Shown here: positions 1 to 10,341 of the stretch, in pieces
Position numbering within the stretch: the first letter of the stretch is position 1
How the letters are laid out: each line of letters starts with the position of its first letter
Assembly (NCBI RefSeq): GCF_001428245.1
Contig: NZ_LMRV01000031.1
Coordinates: 40,666-104,665 of the forward strand
Direction of reading: 5' to 3'
From: Paenibacillus sp. Soil522
GTDB taxonomy: Bacteria; Bacillota; Bacilli; Paenibacillales; Paenibacillaceae
DNA length: 64,000 bases
Notes under the pieces: generated by a model
Databases searched by the model: none
The model's input: only the letters and a program-made list of their open reading frames with translations
Told to the model about the DNA's origin: nothing
Position numbers and translations under genes: made by a program

Positions 1-1
1 C

Positions 2-484
2 AGCTGGCAATGCGGCACGATCCAGCTTGATTTCCAAATGCCGGATAAGTTCGATTTGGCCTACATTGGCGAGGATAGCCAGAAGCATCGGCCCGTCGTC
101 ATTCACCGCGCGGTGTACGGCTCGATCGACCGGTTCATCGGTATTTTGACCGAGCATTTCTCAGGCGCGTTTCCGCTATGGCTGGCTCCCGTTCAGGTTA
201 AGCTTCTGCCTGTCTCGGAGAAGTATATCGATTACGCTTTGCAAGTTAAGCAAGTGCTGTCCGATGCGGGCATTCGCACGCAGGTGGATACGCGAAATGA
301 AAAGCTGGGCTATAAGATCCGCGAAGCGGGGCTTGCGAAGGTGCCCTACACGCTCGTGCTGGGTGAGAATGAGAAAAATGCAGGTACTGCAGCGCTAAGG
401 AAAAGGGGCGAGGGAGACCTCGGGTCGCAAACGATTGGCGAAATTTCTCAGCGTATCAAGGATGAGATTCAGGCTAAGTTATAA
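2..484 (+). CDS. thrS: Threonine--tRNA ligase, C-terminal part (5' end outside window)
   Basis: Charges tRNA-Thr with threonine in the cytoplasm. The reading frame is open from base 2, so only the end of the gene is present. The visible part starts in class II motif 3 context (WQCGTIQLDFQMP), continues through the HRAVYGSIDRFIGIL segment, which is typical of ThrRS, and ends with the anticodon-binding domain (from about APVQVKLLPVSEKY to the C-terminus). The Cys in WQCGT matches the position of the zinc/active-site region of the family. An intrinsic terminator follows at once, so thrS is the last gene of its transcript. The identification is firm; only the missing N-terminal part cannot be judged. 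Confidence 0.96.
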   Translation, partial: SWQCGTIQLDFQMPDKFDLAYIGEDSQKHRPVVIHRAVYGSIDRFIGILTEHFSGAFPLWLAPVQVKLLPVSEKYIDYALQVKQVLSDAGIRTQVDTRNEKLGYKIREAGLAKVPYTLVLGENEKNAGTAALRKRGEGDLGSQTIGEISQRIKDEIQAKL

Positions 485-503
485 TTGCCGCAGAAAGAAA
501 TAG

Positions 504-549
504 AAGTGAGCTTTGACCATTGATCGAATGGCGGAGCTCACTTTTTTTA
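504..549 (+). terminator. Intrinsic terminator of thrS
   Basis: A stem with arms GTGAGCT (506-512) and AGCTCAC (535-541) is followed directly by seven T. It lies 20 bases after the thrS stop. Confidence 0.85.
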
Positions 550-860
550 TTTTGTGAAAGGGATGATAGGGCACGGACGGGTGCAGCTTTGCGAGTCTAT
601 CCTGCACTATTGCTCTGTAGAGACTCCAAATCGGAGCTTATCGGATCGAGAAAGGCGTCTCAAGTGCGAGTGTGCAGGATAGCTCAATTCGTTAGCCGGA
701 AAAAAGAAAAGATCGTGCATTTGTGCAATATAGCACAGCGGGAGACGGTACTGCAGGAGAACGCGAATAATAGACAATCATCGAAACACAAAGAGAAGCA
801 GCATCATATGATGAAGGGAATAGACCAATAAACGGATGTGCGCTACAGGAAATAGGATAT
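550..860. repeat. Gene-free interval with inverted CTATCCTGCAC repeat
   Basis: No credible gene was found between thrS and mccA. The interval holds a perfect 11-base inverted repeat, CTATCCTGCAC at 597-607 and its complement at 672-682, separated by about 64 bases. The same core recurs at 44010 and 44058 in another intergenic region, so it looks like a dispersed short element. No S-box or T-box consensus was seen ahead of mccA. Confidence 0.5.
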
Positions 861-877
861 CGTAGGAGGGACTGCGG

Positions 878-2951
<2,074 letters not shown>

Positions 2952-3161
2952 AACAGCTATTTGATGCTGAAAACAGAGCAATTCCTACGAGCATTACGGT
3001 TTTTCGTTGCCGTGCGAATGGATAGCAGCATGCCCCACTCCTTTTTATTGAATAAAAGCGAATATTTATAAAATTGGGAAGGATTGTGAACGGTCCAGCT
3101 AGAATATTGGTTAATGCAACAATATTGAAGCTAGCCTCCTGGAAAGGTTAATTGATACAAC

Positions 3162-4742
3162 ATGATGAATAACAATAGAATTAAAGAAGCGCATAATAAA
3201 TGCCGGCTGCAGGGGCTTGATCCGGATAAGCTGCCAATCCATACAGAATGGTTTTCTGGTACGGAGCTGGAAGCGCAGCGAAGCCGTTATAAAGAAGCCA
3301 TCGAGGTTATCGGTTTTTTTGTCGATAAGTTTCTTTCCTCTGTGTCCGGTGATCCTTTCTTCGTTGCGATTTCGGATAACGAGGGCTATATTTTGGAATT
3401 CAAAGGCGACGCTTCTATTATTAGCACGGTGCGTCAGCTGGGAATTACAGAAGGAGTACGATTTTCGGAAGAGCTTGGTCCAAATGCGATTGATTTCAGC
3501 CTGCGCTACAATCAGCCTAATCAACTCATAGGCGAGGATCATTACCATAAGGTGCTGCATGAACTCGCTTGCTACACAGCTCCGTTCCGCAAGGAGGAAA
3601 ACGGCGAGCCGCTGGGTACCATTTCGCTAATGACCAGCATCCAATTCGCCCATCCTTATTTGATTGCTCTCTTATGCACGATCGTCGATTCCATTGAGCG
3701 CGAGCTTCTATTACGGAGGCATAATACCCAGCTGCAAATACTGAATCAGGTTCTTCTGGAGACCAATTATTATGGTGTCATTATTACAGATGCGCTGGGA
3801 GTTATTGTGGAAATAAATGGAAACAGTGCAGCAATACTCGGTAATACCGAGGATGGGAGGCGCGGCTTCTTAGGCAAGAGCGTATTTGAAATGAGTATGA
3901 TTGGAGCCTATTTTGAACGCGTTATTGTGCATCGGGAGCCGTGTGTAGGCATAGAGGTAGCGATTAAAGTAAGGAATTCGCAAAATTATTATATACTTGA
4001 TGTGGTGCCAGTGTACGATAATGAGCATCAGCTTACCCGGGTGGTAGGCAGCCTGCGGGACATTACCGAAATGAAGACGACGGAGGAACTGCTGCGGAAT
4101 ACCGAGAAACTAGGATTTGCCGGTCAGATCGCAGTCAGCATTGCGCATGAAATTCGCAACCCGATGACTACGGTCAAGGGCATGCTTCAATTGTGCAGTA
4201 AAACGACCAATCCTCTCCACTACAACGTCATGATGTCTGAGCTGGAGCGTATGAATGCGATTGTGGGTGAGTTTTTAATTTTAGGAAGGCCGCAGGCGGT
4301 TGAATATAAAGAAGAGCAATGCGCGATCATTTTGCAAGAGGCCATATCCGTGTTTGAAATGCAATTCGAAATGAACGGCATCCGGATTCATAGTGAATTT
4401 GGTGATATGAAGATGGTTCGATGCGACCGTGATCAAGTGAAGCAGGTTTTCCTGAACATTTTGAAAAATGCGTTGGAAGCTCTGCCCTTCGGCGGCGAGG
4501 TGAACATCCGGCTGGATGCTGTTGATGGCTTCCAGCGGATTCGGTTTACCGATAACGGCGTCGGAATGACGGATGAAGTACTGCAGCGCATCGGGCAGCC
4601 CTTTCATACGACAAGACCCGACGGAAATGGCCTCGGCATGATGATCGTGGATAAAATCATTTCTTCGCATGACGGCCGCCTGGCGATATCGAGCGAATTA
4701 GGCGTCGGGACGACGGTAGAAGTATCGTTCCCCGGCATATAA
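3162..4742 (+). CDS. Soluble PAS-domain sensor histidine kinase (orphan)
   Basis: Cytoplasmic sensor kinase of 526 residues with no membrane segment. Residues about 1-175 resemble the GAF-type sensory part of AcoR/DhaR-like proteins, about 190-305 form a PAS domain ending in GSLRDITEMK, then HisKA with the phospho-acceptor H329 in IAHEIRNPM, then HATPase_c with the N box (N432-N436, NILKNALEAL), G1 DNGVGM and G2 GNGLGM. This architecture is like Bacillus sporulation kinases feeding the phosphorelay. No response regulator is adjacent, which fits that role but does not prove it. The ribosome binding site is weak (GGAAAGG, about 13 bases from the start). A bidirectional hairpin follows. Confidence 0.85.
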   Translation: MMNNNRIKEAHNKCRLQGLDPDKLPIHTEWFSGTELEAQRSRYKEAIEVIGFFVDKFLSSVSGDPFFVAISDNEGYILEFKGDASIISTVRQLGITEGVRFSEELGPNAIDFSLRYNQPNQLIGEDHYHKVLHELACYTAPFRKEENGEPLGTISLMTSIQFAHPYLIALLCTIVDSIERELLLRRHNTQLQILNQVLLETNYYGVIITDALGVIVEINGNSAAILGNTEDGRRGFLGKSVFEMSMIGAYFERVIVHREPCVGIEVAIKVRNSQNYYILDVVPVYDNEHQLTRVVGSLRDITEMKTTEELLRNTEKLGFAGQIAVSIAHEIRNPMTTVKGMLQLCSKTTNPLHYNVMMSELERMNAIVGEFLILGRPQAVEYKEEQCAIILQEAISVFEMQFEMNGIRIHSEFGDMKMVRCDRDQVKQVFLNILKNALEALPFGGEVNIRLDAVDGFQRIRFTDNGVGMTDEVLQRIGQPFHTTRPDGNGLGMMIVDKIISSHDGRLAISSELGVGTTVEVSFPGI

Positions 4743-4808
4743 AGGCATAATGACGACGGCCAAATGCGGCACTAAGCCGATGAGCAGCAGCCGTTAACTA
4801 TATTAAAT

Positions 4809-4850
4809 GAAAGCGCGTCTCGAATTCTGAGATGCGCTTTCTGCTGTTTT
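4809..4850. terminator. Hairpin terminator between convergent genes
   Basis: Arms GAAAGCGC (4809-4816) and GCGCTTTC (4834-4841), extended inward by TCTC/GAGA pairs, lie between the kinase and the convergent gene. A weak T tract follows on the plus strand. Confidence 0.7.
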
Positions 4851-4855
4851 CTAAC

Positions 4856-5674
4856 CTATTTGACGGCTAGCTGCGTGTCGACCTTTGCGATAATGCTCAT
4901 CGTTTGCTGCTCGTACGCGTATATGTTTTGCTTAAGGTCGTTAATCTGCTTCATATAGGCGAGCATCCTCGTAAAGGAGCTTAAAGTCGCTGTCGAATCC
5001 CTCTTTCTCACCACTTGGTTTAAGATAGAGGCTTCGGTCGTAAACTGTTGTTTTGTACGGCTGATGGAGCTCTTGGAAGCTTTGATTTTCACTTTAACCG
5101 GGTCGATATCACTCAGAAGATCCCGCAGCTTTTTTATGGTCTTAGTGGTGCTTGCTTTTGCGGTCTTAAGCACCGCTTCCTTGCTGCGTATATCCAGCTT
5201 GGCAAGCTGAACGGCGGCCTTTGCCATTTCAACCTGCGGCTTAAGCAAACCGGTCAGTGTCTTGTCCTTGAACGACTTCGCGATGCTCAGCTGCTGGTTC
5301 AATGAATCATAGAGATTGAATAAGGGCTCATACTTCTGCTTGGCCTGTATCACGGCAGCCTCAAGCCTCCGCAGCTTCTCCGCGTCTACTTCTTTTATTC
5401 GCTTGCGCGTTGCGAGGATAGCCTCCTCATTCCGGTAATGAAGATTGTCTATTCTCGTATCCCAGTCGGCCGACTGCTTCTGTATGGTTTGCAATTCAGC
5501 ATATTGCGATGCTAGTTTGGCAGCTGTCGCTTTATCCGCAGCTCCTTTCATTTTGTCAAAAGCGGCTTTGGCCGTAGCGCTGAACTCGAACGAAACGGCG
5601 GCAAGGACGGTTGGACTAACAAGCGCGAGTAAGAGGACGAGCCCTAGTGCGGTTAACCTTGAAATAAAACGCAT
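4856..5674 (-). CDS. Secreted coiled-coil protein of unknown function
   Basis: A 272-residue protein that I do not recognise. It begins with a clear Sec signal peptide (MRFISRL, a hydrophobic core ending LAL, then SPTVLAA as likely cleavage region at about residue 26). The mature part is almost entirely alpha-helical, rich in Lys, Ala, Gln and Glu with heptad-like spacing, so an exported coiled coil is likely. There is no cysteine, lipobox, LysM or SLH motif. The start ATG has AAAGGAGGC at 5685-5693. A sigma-A-like promoter and a leader with an intrinsic terminator precede the start, so expression is probably controlled by readthrough. A sporulation or cell-wall role would be a guess. Confidence 0.75.
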   Translation of the reverse strand: MRFISRLTALGLVLLLALVSPTVLAAVSFEFSATAKAAFDKMKGAADKATAAKLASQYAELQTIQKQSADWDTRIDNLHYRNEEAILATRKRIKEVDAEKLRRLEAAVIQAKQKYEPLFNLYDSLNQQLSIAKSFKDKTLTGLLKPQVEMAKAAVQLAKLDIRSKEAVLKTAKASTTKTIKKLRDLLSDIDPVKVKIKASKSSISRTKQQFTTEASILNQVVRKRDSTATLSSFTRMLAYMKQINDLKQNIYAYEQQTMSIIAKVDTQLAVK

Positions 5675-5792
5675 GATTTATGAAGCCTCCTTTGGCATGG
5701 TCAGACAACGCAAAAAAAGCACCTGCAAGATAGGCGTCATACGCCATCTCTTACGGGTGCTTCCATCGTAAGCCGTGCTTATTTAACTGATT
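5675..5792 (-). promoter_or_regulatory. Leader with intrinsic terminator and competing hairpin (attenuator)
   Basis: On the minus strand the predicted transcript start is near 5792. The leader contains a long stem (5760 down to 5719; GCACC pairs with GGTGC, inner arms GGCGT/ACGCC) followed by seven U (5718-5712), only 38 bases before the start codon. An alternative six-base stem, CTTACG (5772-5767) with CGTAAG (5755-5750), would disrupt that terminator. As the promoter lies upstream of the terminator, the gene can be expressed only by readthrough. No known riboswitch class was recognised. The terminator may also serve the upstream araC-type gene. Confidence 0.55.
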
Positions 5793-5798
5793 TCTACC

Positions 5799-5828
5799 AA
5801 TATACAGGATGCTTCGGGCCACAGTCAA
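5799..5828 (-). promoter_or_regulatory. Sigma-A-type promoter for the secreted coiled-coil gene
   Basis: TTGACT (5828-5823), an 18-base spacer and TATATT (5804-5799) on the minus strand. Each box matches consensus at five of six positions. It lies just after the araC-type gene and upstream of the attenuator hairpin. Confidence 0.6.
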
Positions 5829-5841
5829 GCCGCCCGGCGAG

Positions 5842-6648
5842 CTACAAGGATATTGACTTGGCATACTCTTCCGGCGTTTTGCCGATAATGGATTTGAAGT
5901 CTTTTATGAAATGCGATTGATCATAATAGCCGAGATCGGCAGACAGCTTAAGCAGGTCATGATGGCTGCCGGAATCCATGGCCTCAGCCGCATTTTGCAG
6001 CCGGTAAAGCTTGATGACCCACTTAGGGCTAATTCCGACGTACTGGTTAAATAAGCGCTGGAGCTTTCTTTTGTTTATATCGAATAAGCCGCATAGCTGT
6101 TCCACCCTGGTCAGATCGGGATCCTCGAGAATACGTGCGATCATTTGATTAATGACCTTAATTGCTCCATCCTGCCCTGGAAGACGCTGCAAAAATAATG
6201 ATTCCGTTAGCGCGATCATGCCGGCCGGATCAGTCTCGGACTTAAGCTGCTGCTCGTAGTCTATTGCATTTATGCCGAAAACAGATTCAATAGACAGGGC
6301 TTGATCCTTAAGCATGGAAAGCGGCGATTTGATAAAGGGATAAAACCCACCGGGCTGAAATTTTACGCCGAACACTTGCCCTTTGCCTTCTATTTTCTTC
6401 GTATACATGCGGCTGGCGACGCCGTAAATGCCGCTTCTATGGTCTTCCATAACCATATTGACACAAGGATTCGGAACGACGTCCTGCAAATAAGGGGCTT
6501 GGCCTTCCAAATTCCAGCTTACGATCCAGTAGTGCTTCACGAAATGCTGGAGCGGCCCGGAAGGCGCATAGCGAGTAAGCTGAAATTTTTTTTCGCCCTC
6601 GCTTAGCTGTAAAATGCCCATGCTGCGCTTTTGGTCCGTTACTTTCAT
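5842..6648 (-). CDS. AraC-family transcriptional regulator
   Basis: Cytoplasmic DNA-binding regulator of 268 residues. The N-terminal part (about 20-115, RYAPSGPLQHFVKHYWIV... GVKFQPGGFYPF) is the effector domain common to a group of AraC regulators that open with a hydrophobic YWxV segment. The C-terminal two helix-turn-helix units occupy about residues 170-265 (FDINKRKLQRLFNQYVGISPKW and LGYYDQSHFIKDFKSIIGKTPEEY). The ATG has AGGAGAG upstream. It is divergent from the SRPBCC gene with about 125 bases between them, so it likely regulates that gene. The ligand is unknown. Confidence 0.85.
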   Translation of the reverse strand: MKVTDQKRSMGILQLSEGEKKFQLTRYAPSGPLQHFVKHYWIVSWNLEGQAPYLQDVVPNPCVNMVMEDHRSGIYGVASRMYTKKIEGKGQVFGVKFQPGGFYPFIKSPLSMLKDQALSIESVFGINAIDYEQQLKSETDPAGMIALTESLFLQRLPGQDGAIKVINQMIARILEDPDLTRVEQLCGLFDINKRKLQRLFNQYVGISPKWVIKLYRLQNAAEAMDSGSHHDLLKLSADLGYYDQSHFIKDFKSIIGKTPEEYAKSISL

Positions 6649-6774
6649 ATATAAATCTCTCCTATCGGCCGATTTGTCGCGTTTTTACAATACCAGCCAT
6701 TCAAATAGCGTTATACTGCAGATAGAAACAAATGGAAGCTTACTTAAAAATAGAAGATAGAAGGAGTGTATCAC

Positions 6775-7224
6775 ATGGAGTTTAAATATGAGTTTTATAT
6801 CGGTGCAGCGCCCGAGCAGGTGTGGGATGCGTTTGTATCGCCGGAAGGGACGCGTCAAACGTTTTTTGGCTGCGTCATTCATTCTACGTTCGAAGCAGGA
6901 GCGTCCTTCCAATATGTTGGCCCCGGTACGGAAGGCGATGAGACCGTACATGTTTACGGTACTATTTTAGCATATGAGCCGAATAAAATGTTTAGCGTTT
7001 TGGAGCATCCGGGCCCTTCGTATAGACCGAATCATGCGGAGCTGGAGTCCACGATCACCTTTATGTTAGAGGCAGTCGGGGCGACAACCAAGCTTACTCT
7101 GATCAATAACAAGTTTACTGAAAACCATCCTTCGCTGGAAACGGTCGACAGCCAGTGGTGGATGATCCTTAGCAATCTGAAGACCTATGTCGAGACAGGC
7201 AAAGGCTTAGACTTTGGCTGGTAA
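6775..7224 (+). CDS. SRPBCC (AHSA1-type) domain protein
   Basis: Small cytoplasmic protein of 149 residues, with one START/Bet v1-like fold of the activator-of-Hsp90-ATPase (AHSA1) type, which usually binds a hydrophobic ligand. Typical features are the opening beta strand YIGAAPEQVWDAFVSPEGTRQ, the central EPNKMFSVL and the long C-terminal helix after SQWWMILSNLKTYVETG. The start chosen is ATG 6775, eight bases after AAGGAG; a GTG at 6766 would overlap that ribosome binding site. It is divergent from the AraC regulator and ends at a terminator, so it is monocistronic. The specific function is unknown. Confidence 0.85.
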   Translation: MEFKYEFYIGAAPEQVWDAFVSPEGTRQTFFGCVIHSTFEAGASFQYVGPGTEGDETVHVYGTILAYEPNKMFSVLEHPGPSYRPNHAELESTITFMLEAVGATTKLTLINNKFTENHPSLETVDSQWWMILSNLKTYVETGKGLDFGW

Positions 7225-7241
7225 GCATTAGGGGGAAATAG

Positions 7242-7271
7242 ATAGCATCGGCAGCCGCTGATGCTATTTTT
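7242..7271 (+). terminator. Intrinsic terminator after SRPBCC gene
   Basis: Arms ATAGCATCG (7242-7250) and the complementary TGATGCTAT (7259-7267), followed by a T run, 18 bases after the stop. Confidence 0.8.
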
Positions 7272-7375
7272 CTTTATAATCTGCAGGTAGTGATTCCTTT
7301 TCTGAGCATGATTCTTTATACTGTATAAAAAGGACAGGCGGTATGTCTGCAACTACGGATAGGGGAGAAGACAGA

Positions 7376-8161
7376 ATGGGCTATAAAATCGTTTTTTTTG
7401 ATATCGACGGCACGTTAATCAATGAGCAGAAGGAAATACCGGCGGATACGATTAAAGCCATTGCCGAGCTGAAGGAAAGCGGCATTGAGCCGGTTATCGC
7501 AACGGGCAGAGCGCCTTATTTTATTAAGAAGCTCGCTGAGCAGCTTGGAATCGAATCATTCGTATGCTTGAATGGCGGCTATGTCGTATACAAGGGAACT
7601 CCGCTTTATAAACGCGAGATTGAGAAAAGCCGGCTGGAGGCGCTCGTCAAGGCGGCCGCAGAACACAATCACGGTCTCGTATTTGAAGGAGAGCACAGCT
7701 TCTTCGCCGATAAAGAGGATCATCCTTTTATAATAGAATCGGTTAATTCGTTAAAGGTTGATTTGCCGGGCTACAATCCGGAGTTTTGGAAGACAGATGA
7801 GATCTATCAAGTATTTCTTCATTGCGAGAGTCACGAGGAGCACTTGTATGAGGGTCTGCATTCCGAGTTGAAGCTCATTCGCTGGCATCCGCAGGCTATT
7901 GATGTTCTTCCAGCCGGCGGCTCGAAGGCGCAGGGAATCGAAGCGTTGCTGGAAAAACTGGGCCTTACGGCTGCCGATGCCGTTGCATTCGGTGATGGTC
8001 TGAACGACAAAGAGATGCTGGAGACAGTCGGCTTCGGAGTGGCCATGGGCAACTCGCATCCCGAGCTGCTGCCATTCGCCAATTATGTGACAACGCATGT
8101 CGACGAGCAGGGCATCCGGAACGGTTTAGTAAAAGCAGGTTTATTATTGCAAACTGTATAA
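7376..8161 (+). CDS. Cof-type HAD-superfamily phosphatase
   Basis: Haloacid-dehalogenase hydrolase of the Cof/YidA subfamily (HAD-IIB), which dephosphorylates sugar phosphates or flavin/nucleotide phosphates in the cytoplasm. Of its 261 residues, motif I is FFDIDGTL (nucleophile Asp and acid/base Asp), motif II is the Thr in VIATGR, motif III the Lys in GGSKAQGIE, and motif IV GDGLNDKEML. The C2B cap lies between motifs II and III. ATG 7376 has AGGGGAG eight bases upstream and starts right at the conserved strand; an ATG at 7343 would add eleven residues without family support. The gene is single and ends in a strong hairpin. The substrate cannot be read from sequence. Confidence 0.88.
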   Translation: MGYKIVFFDIDGTLINEQKEIPADTIKAIAELKESGIEPVIATGRAPYFIKKLAEQLGIESFVCLNGGYVVYKGTPLYKREIEKSRLEALVKAAAEHNHGLVFEGEHSFFADKEDHPFIIESVNSLKVDLPGYNPEFWKTDEIYQVFLHCESHEEHLYEGLHSELKLIRWHPQAIDVLPAGGSKAQGIEALLEKLGLTAADAVAFGDGLNDKEMLETVGFGVAMGNSHPELLPFANYVTTHVDEQGIRNGLVKAGLLLQTV

Positions 8162-8166
8162 AAAGG

Positions 8167-8209
8167 AGAAAGCCCCGCCGAAACATTCTTGTTTCGGCGG
8201 GGCTTTCTC
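8167..8209. terminator. Strong bidirectional hairpin terminator
   Basis: A perfect 19-base stem (8167-8185 with 8191-8209; core AAGCCCCGCCGAAAC) with a five-base loop lies between convergent genes. The T tract is imperfect (TCTCTGTTGTT). Confidence 0.75.
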
Positions 8210-8298
8210 TGTTGTTACGCACGGCGTGTTTAATTCGCCTGTCCGGTTGTGGCAGGTTCCGAAAAACGTTTACGATATCCCTCCAGCAGGAAACTTCC

Positions 8299-8964
8299 TC
8301 ACCCGTATAAATACCACACTCGTACCGAGGCGGCAATGGTCAGCTGCCCGGGTTCGATCGGTGTGGCAGCGCTTTGCATTTGCAGGGCGGCTGCGAAGGG
8401 AATCGGTTCCGCCGCACGAGGAAGCTCCTGAACCTGGCTCGGAACCGCGGCAAGATTGACTCTGAGTGCAGCTGCGATCGTTTCGGCCTTTTGCCGGGCG
8501 TTGCGAATGGCTAGCGACAACGCCTCGCTCTCGTAAGGTGCCGGATCTGCCAATGTAAACTGGACGCTTGTAACGGTATTAGCGCCGCTTGATACGGCTG
8601 TATCAATAACGATGCCGGTTTCCTCGACTTTCTCGATTGTGATTTGCAGTAGATGGGTCACTTTGTAGCCTCGAAAGATCTGCTCCCCGTCCTTGTAATC
8701 GTATTGGATCTCAATCCGAAAATCATTCGTTTGTACATTCTCCTTCGGAATATTCAGCTCTAAAAGTGATTTAATAATATGGGTAATGAGTTGCGCATTT
8801 TCGTTTTGGACGGTTTGCAGGACAGGTCCTTCCGTTATGGCACCCAGCACGACCACTGCTTGGTCAGGAGCTGCTTCAACCTTTCCATCACCCTGGACTT
8901 CGATGGTAAAGGGGCATTTTGAATGAATAGAAGCGGGCGCGTTGTCGTAGGAATAACTATACAT
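8299..8964 (-). CDS. SIMPL (DUF541) domain protein
   Basis: A 221-residue member of the SIMPL/DUF541 family (oxidative-stress defence protein YggE and relatives). The family core is visible: TIEVQGDGKVEAAPDQAVVVLG near the N-terminus, the middle PKENVQTNDFRIEIQYDY, and GANTVTSVQFTLADPAPYESEALSLAIRNARQKAE. Unlike Gram-negative YggE there is no signal peptide, so a cytoplasmic location is likely. The ATG has AGGAGTT upstream. It is divergent from tgl and convergent with the HAD gene. The biochemical role of the family is not established. Confidence 0.85.
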   Translation of the reverse strand: MYSYSYDNAPASIHSKCPFTIEVQGDGKVEAAPDQAVVVLGAITEGPVLQTVQNENAQLITHIIKSLLELNIPKENVQTNDFRIEIQYDYKDGEQIFRGYKVTHLLQITIEKVEETGIVIDTAVSSGANTVTSVQFTLADPAPYESEALSLAIRNARQKAETIAAALRVNLAAVPSQVQELPRAAEPIPFAAALQMQSAATPIEPGQLTIAASVRVWYLYG

Positions 8965-9165
8965 CAGTAAACTCCTTTCTCATAAAGGATTATAAATCTA
9001 ATGTATATGAGCCGTATGAGCCCGATAATTCGTATTTGGGACGGCAGCTGCTTAATTTTAAAGTAGAAGAGGCTATATACGGTTATATCGGATCACTGCT
9101 CACAAAAAAATTTTTTGCACGTACAATAACCTAATCGAAAAATGACCAGATGGAGGAAAACGACG

Positions 9166-9999
9166 GTGATACTAGTTGCGGGTAGTAATACGTTTGCGCT
9201 TAATCCGATCACGCTGACAGAGCTGGAGAGAAGGATGCTGCTAGACAAGCAGAATAGCCGGGTCGTCTATCGCTATCCCTCTGAAGATGCGTTTAAGTTT
9301 GAGCTGAAAATGCGAACGAATATCGTGGAGGCTGCCAAGGCGCTGTATGCGGGCGGGGCAAACTTCGCAACCTTTGCAAGATCAAGGTGTAACGAGCGAT
9401 ACTGGACGAGAACGGAAAACGGCGGCTTCATGCTCAATCGAGGCGTGTGGCCCTCAGACGGAATATACGATATTTTCGTAAATGGTCGTCTATACGGCTT
9501 TGAATGCGCGGGTGCAATCATTATTATTTTGTACAAGGCGGTACTCGATACGGTTGGCGGAGCGGTGTTTAATGCTTATTTCCAAAACCTGTTTCTGCGG
9601 GACTGGCAGTTTGACCGCGATTTGCGCTTAATTACGACCTATAATAATTATAATGCGTATCCCGGCGATGTGCTTTATTTTAAAAATCCGGATTATGATC
9701 CGAGAACGCCGGAGTGGCAGGGCGAGAACGTCGTCATGATGGACGACAATTTGTATTTTGGGCACGGCATCGGTATTAAATCGGGTCAGGAAATTGTTGC
9801 CGGGCTGAACCGGATGAGAAGGAGAGGAAGCATCATATCAGCATACATGCAGGATTCGGTCGTTTCCCCTGATTTCGAATATTTGCGCAGCCTTACGATG
9901 AGAGACGACGCTCAGCCGGTCGTTAAAAGCGTGGAGAGGCAATATGGAATAGTCGCAAAAATAGGAGCAGGTACCTTTATCTATAAAGAAGTATTATGA
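9166..9999 (+). CDS. tgl: Spore-coat protein-glutamine gamma-glutamyltransferase
   Basis: Transglutaminase that cross-links spore coat proteins by epsilon-(gamma-glutamyl)lysine bonds during late sporulation. The 277 residues align over their length with Bacillus Tgl: FELKMRTNIVEAAKALYAGG, the catalytic cysteine C114 in YGFECAGAI, and the His/Glu region YFKNPDYDPRTPEWQGENVV and YFGHGIGI. The start is GTG 9166, nine bases after TGGAGG, giving MILVAGSN, which matches the family N-terminus; an upstream ATG at 9142 lacks a ribosome binding site. Its presence marks the host as an endospore former. The C-terminal tail is about 30 residues longer than in Bacillus subtilis. Confidence 0.93.
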   Translation: MILVAGSNTFALNPITLTELERRMLLDKQNSRVVYRYPSEDAFKFELKMRTNIVEAAKALYAGGANFATFARSRCNERYWTRTENGGFMLNRGVWPSDGIYDIFVNGRLYGFECAGAIIIILYKAVLDTVGGAVFNAYFQNLFLRDWQFDRDLRLITTYNNYNAYPGDVLYFKNPDYDPRTPEWQGENVVMMDDNLYFGHGIGIKSGQEIVAGLNRMRRRGSIISAYMQDSVVSPDFEYLRSLTMRDDAQPVVKSVERQYGIVAKIGAGTFIYKEVL

Positions 10000-10017
10000 A
10001 AAAATTCGTATAAGCTT

Positions 10018-10069
10018 AGAAGCACCCGTAACGCTAGCGTAATGGCTTGCGCTTACCGGTGTTTCTTTG
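10018..10069 (+). terminator. Probable terminator after tgl; rest of 10000-10341 empty
   Basis: An imperfect stem (AGAAGCACC with GGTGTTTCT, inner GTAA/TTAC and CGC/GCG) ends in a short T-rich stretch. The remainder of the interval up to 10341 holds no credible gene; a 74-codon frame there has no ribosome binding site or family resemblance. Confidence 0.5.
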
Positions 10070-10341
10070 TATCGATATCGGGATATTTTACGAGATTAGT
10101 GCTTCCACCGGGCGGTTATATCGAGCATCCAAAGAGCATATCGCAATCTTCAGCCATAACTGTTACTGTAGAAGATGAAGACACGCTTTGCGACGCAGCG
10201 GCCTGCTGCGGAAAGCGCAATATAAACCTGATAGGTGAGCATTTAGCGGATAGAATCCATCATTAAGGTTATTAACTGTAAAGGCAGTAAATGAATTTAA
10301 AAATCAGCTTTATTCTGAGCCTATAAATGGGGGGGAATCTT

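Noticed and set aside
520..831. 103-codon open frame after thrS
   Set aside because: Begins inside the thrS terminator and has no ribosome binding site or recognisable sequence.
550..870. S-box or T-box ahead of mccA-mccB
   Set aside because: None of the conserved core sequences could be found; only an inverted repeat is present.
10042..10266. 74-codon open frame after tgl
   Set aside because: Starts within the terminator hairpin and has no ribosome binding site or family match.
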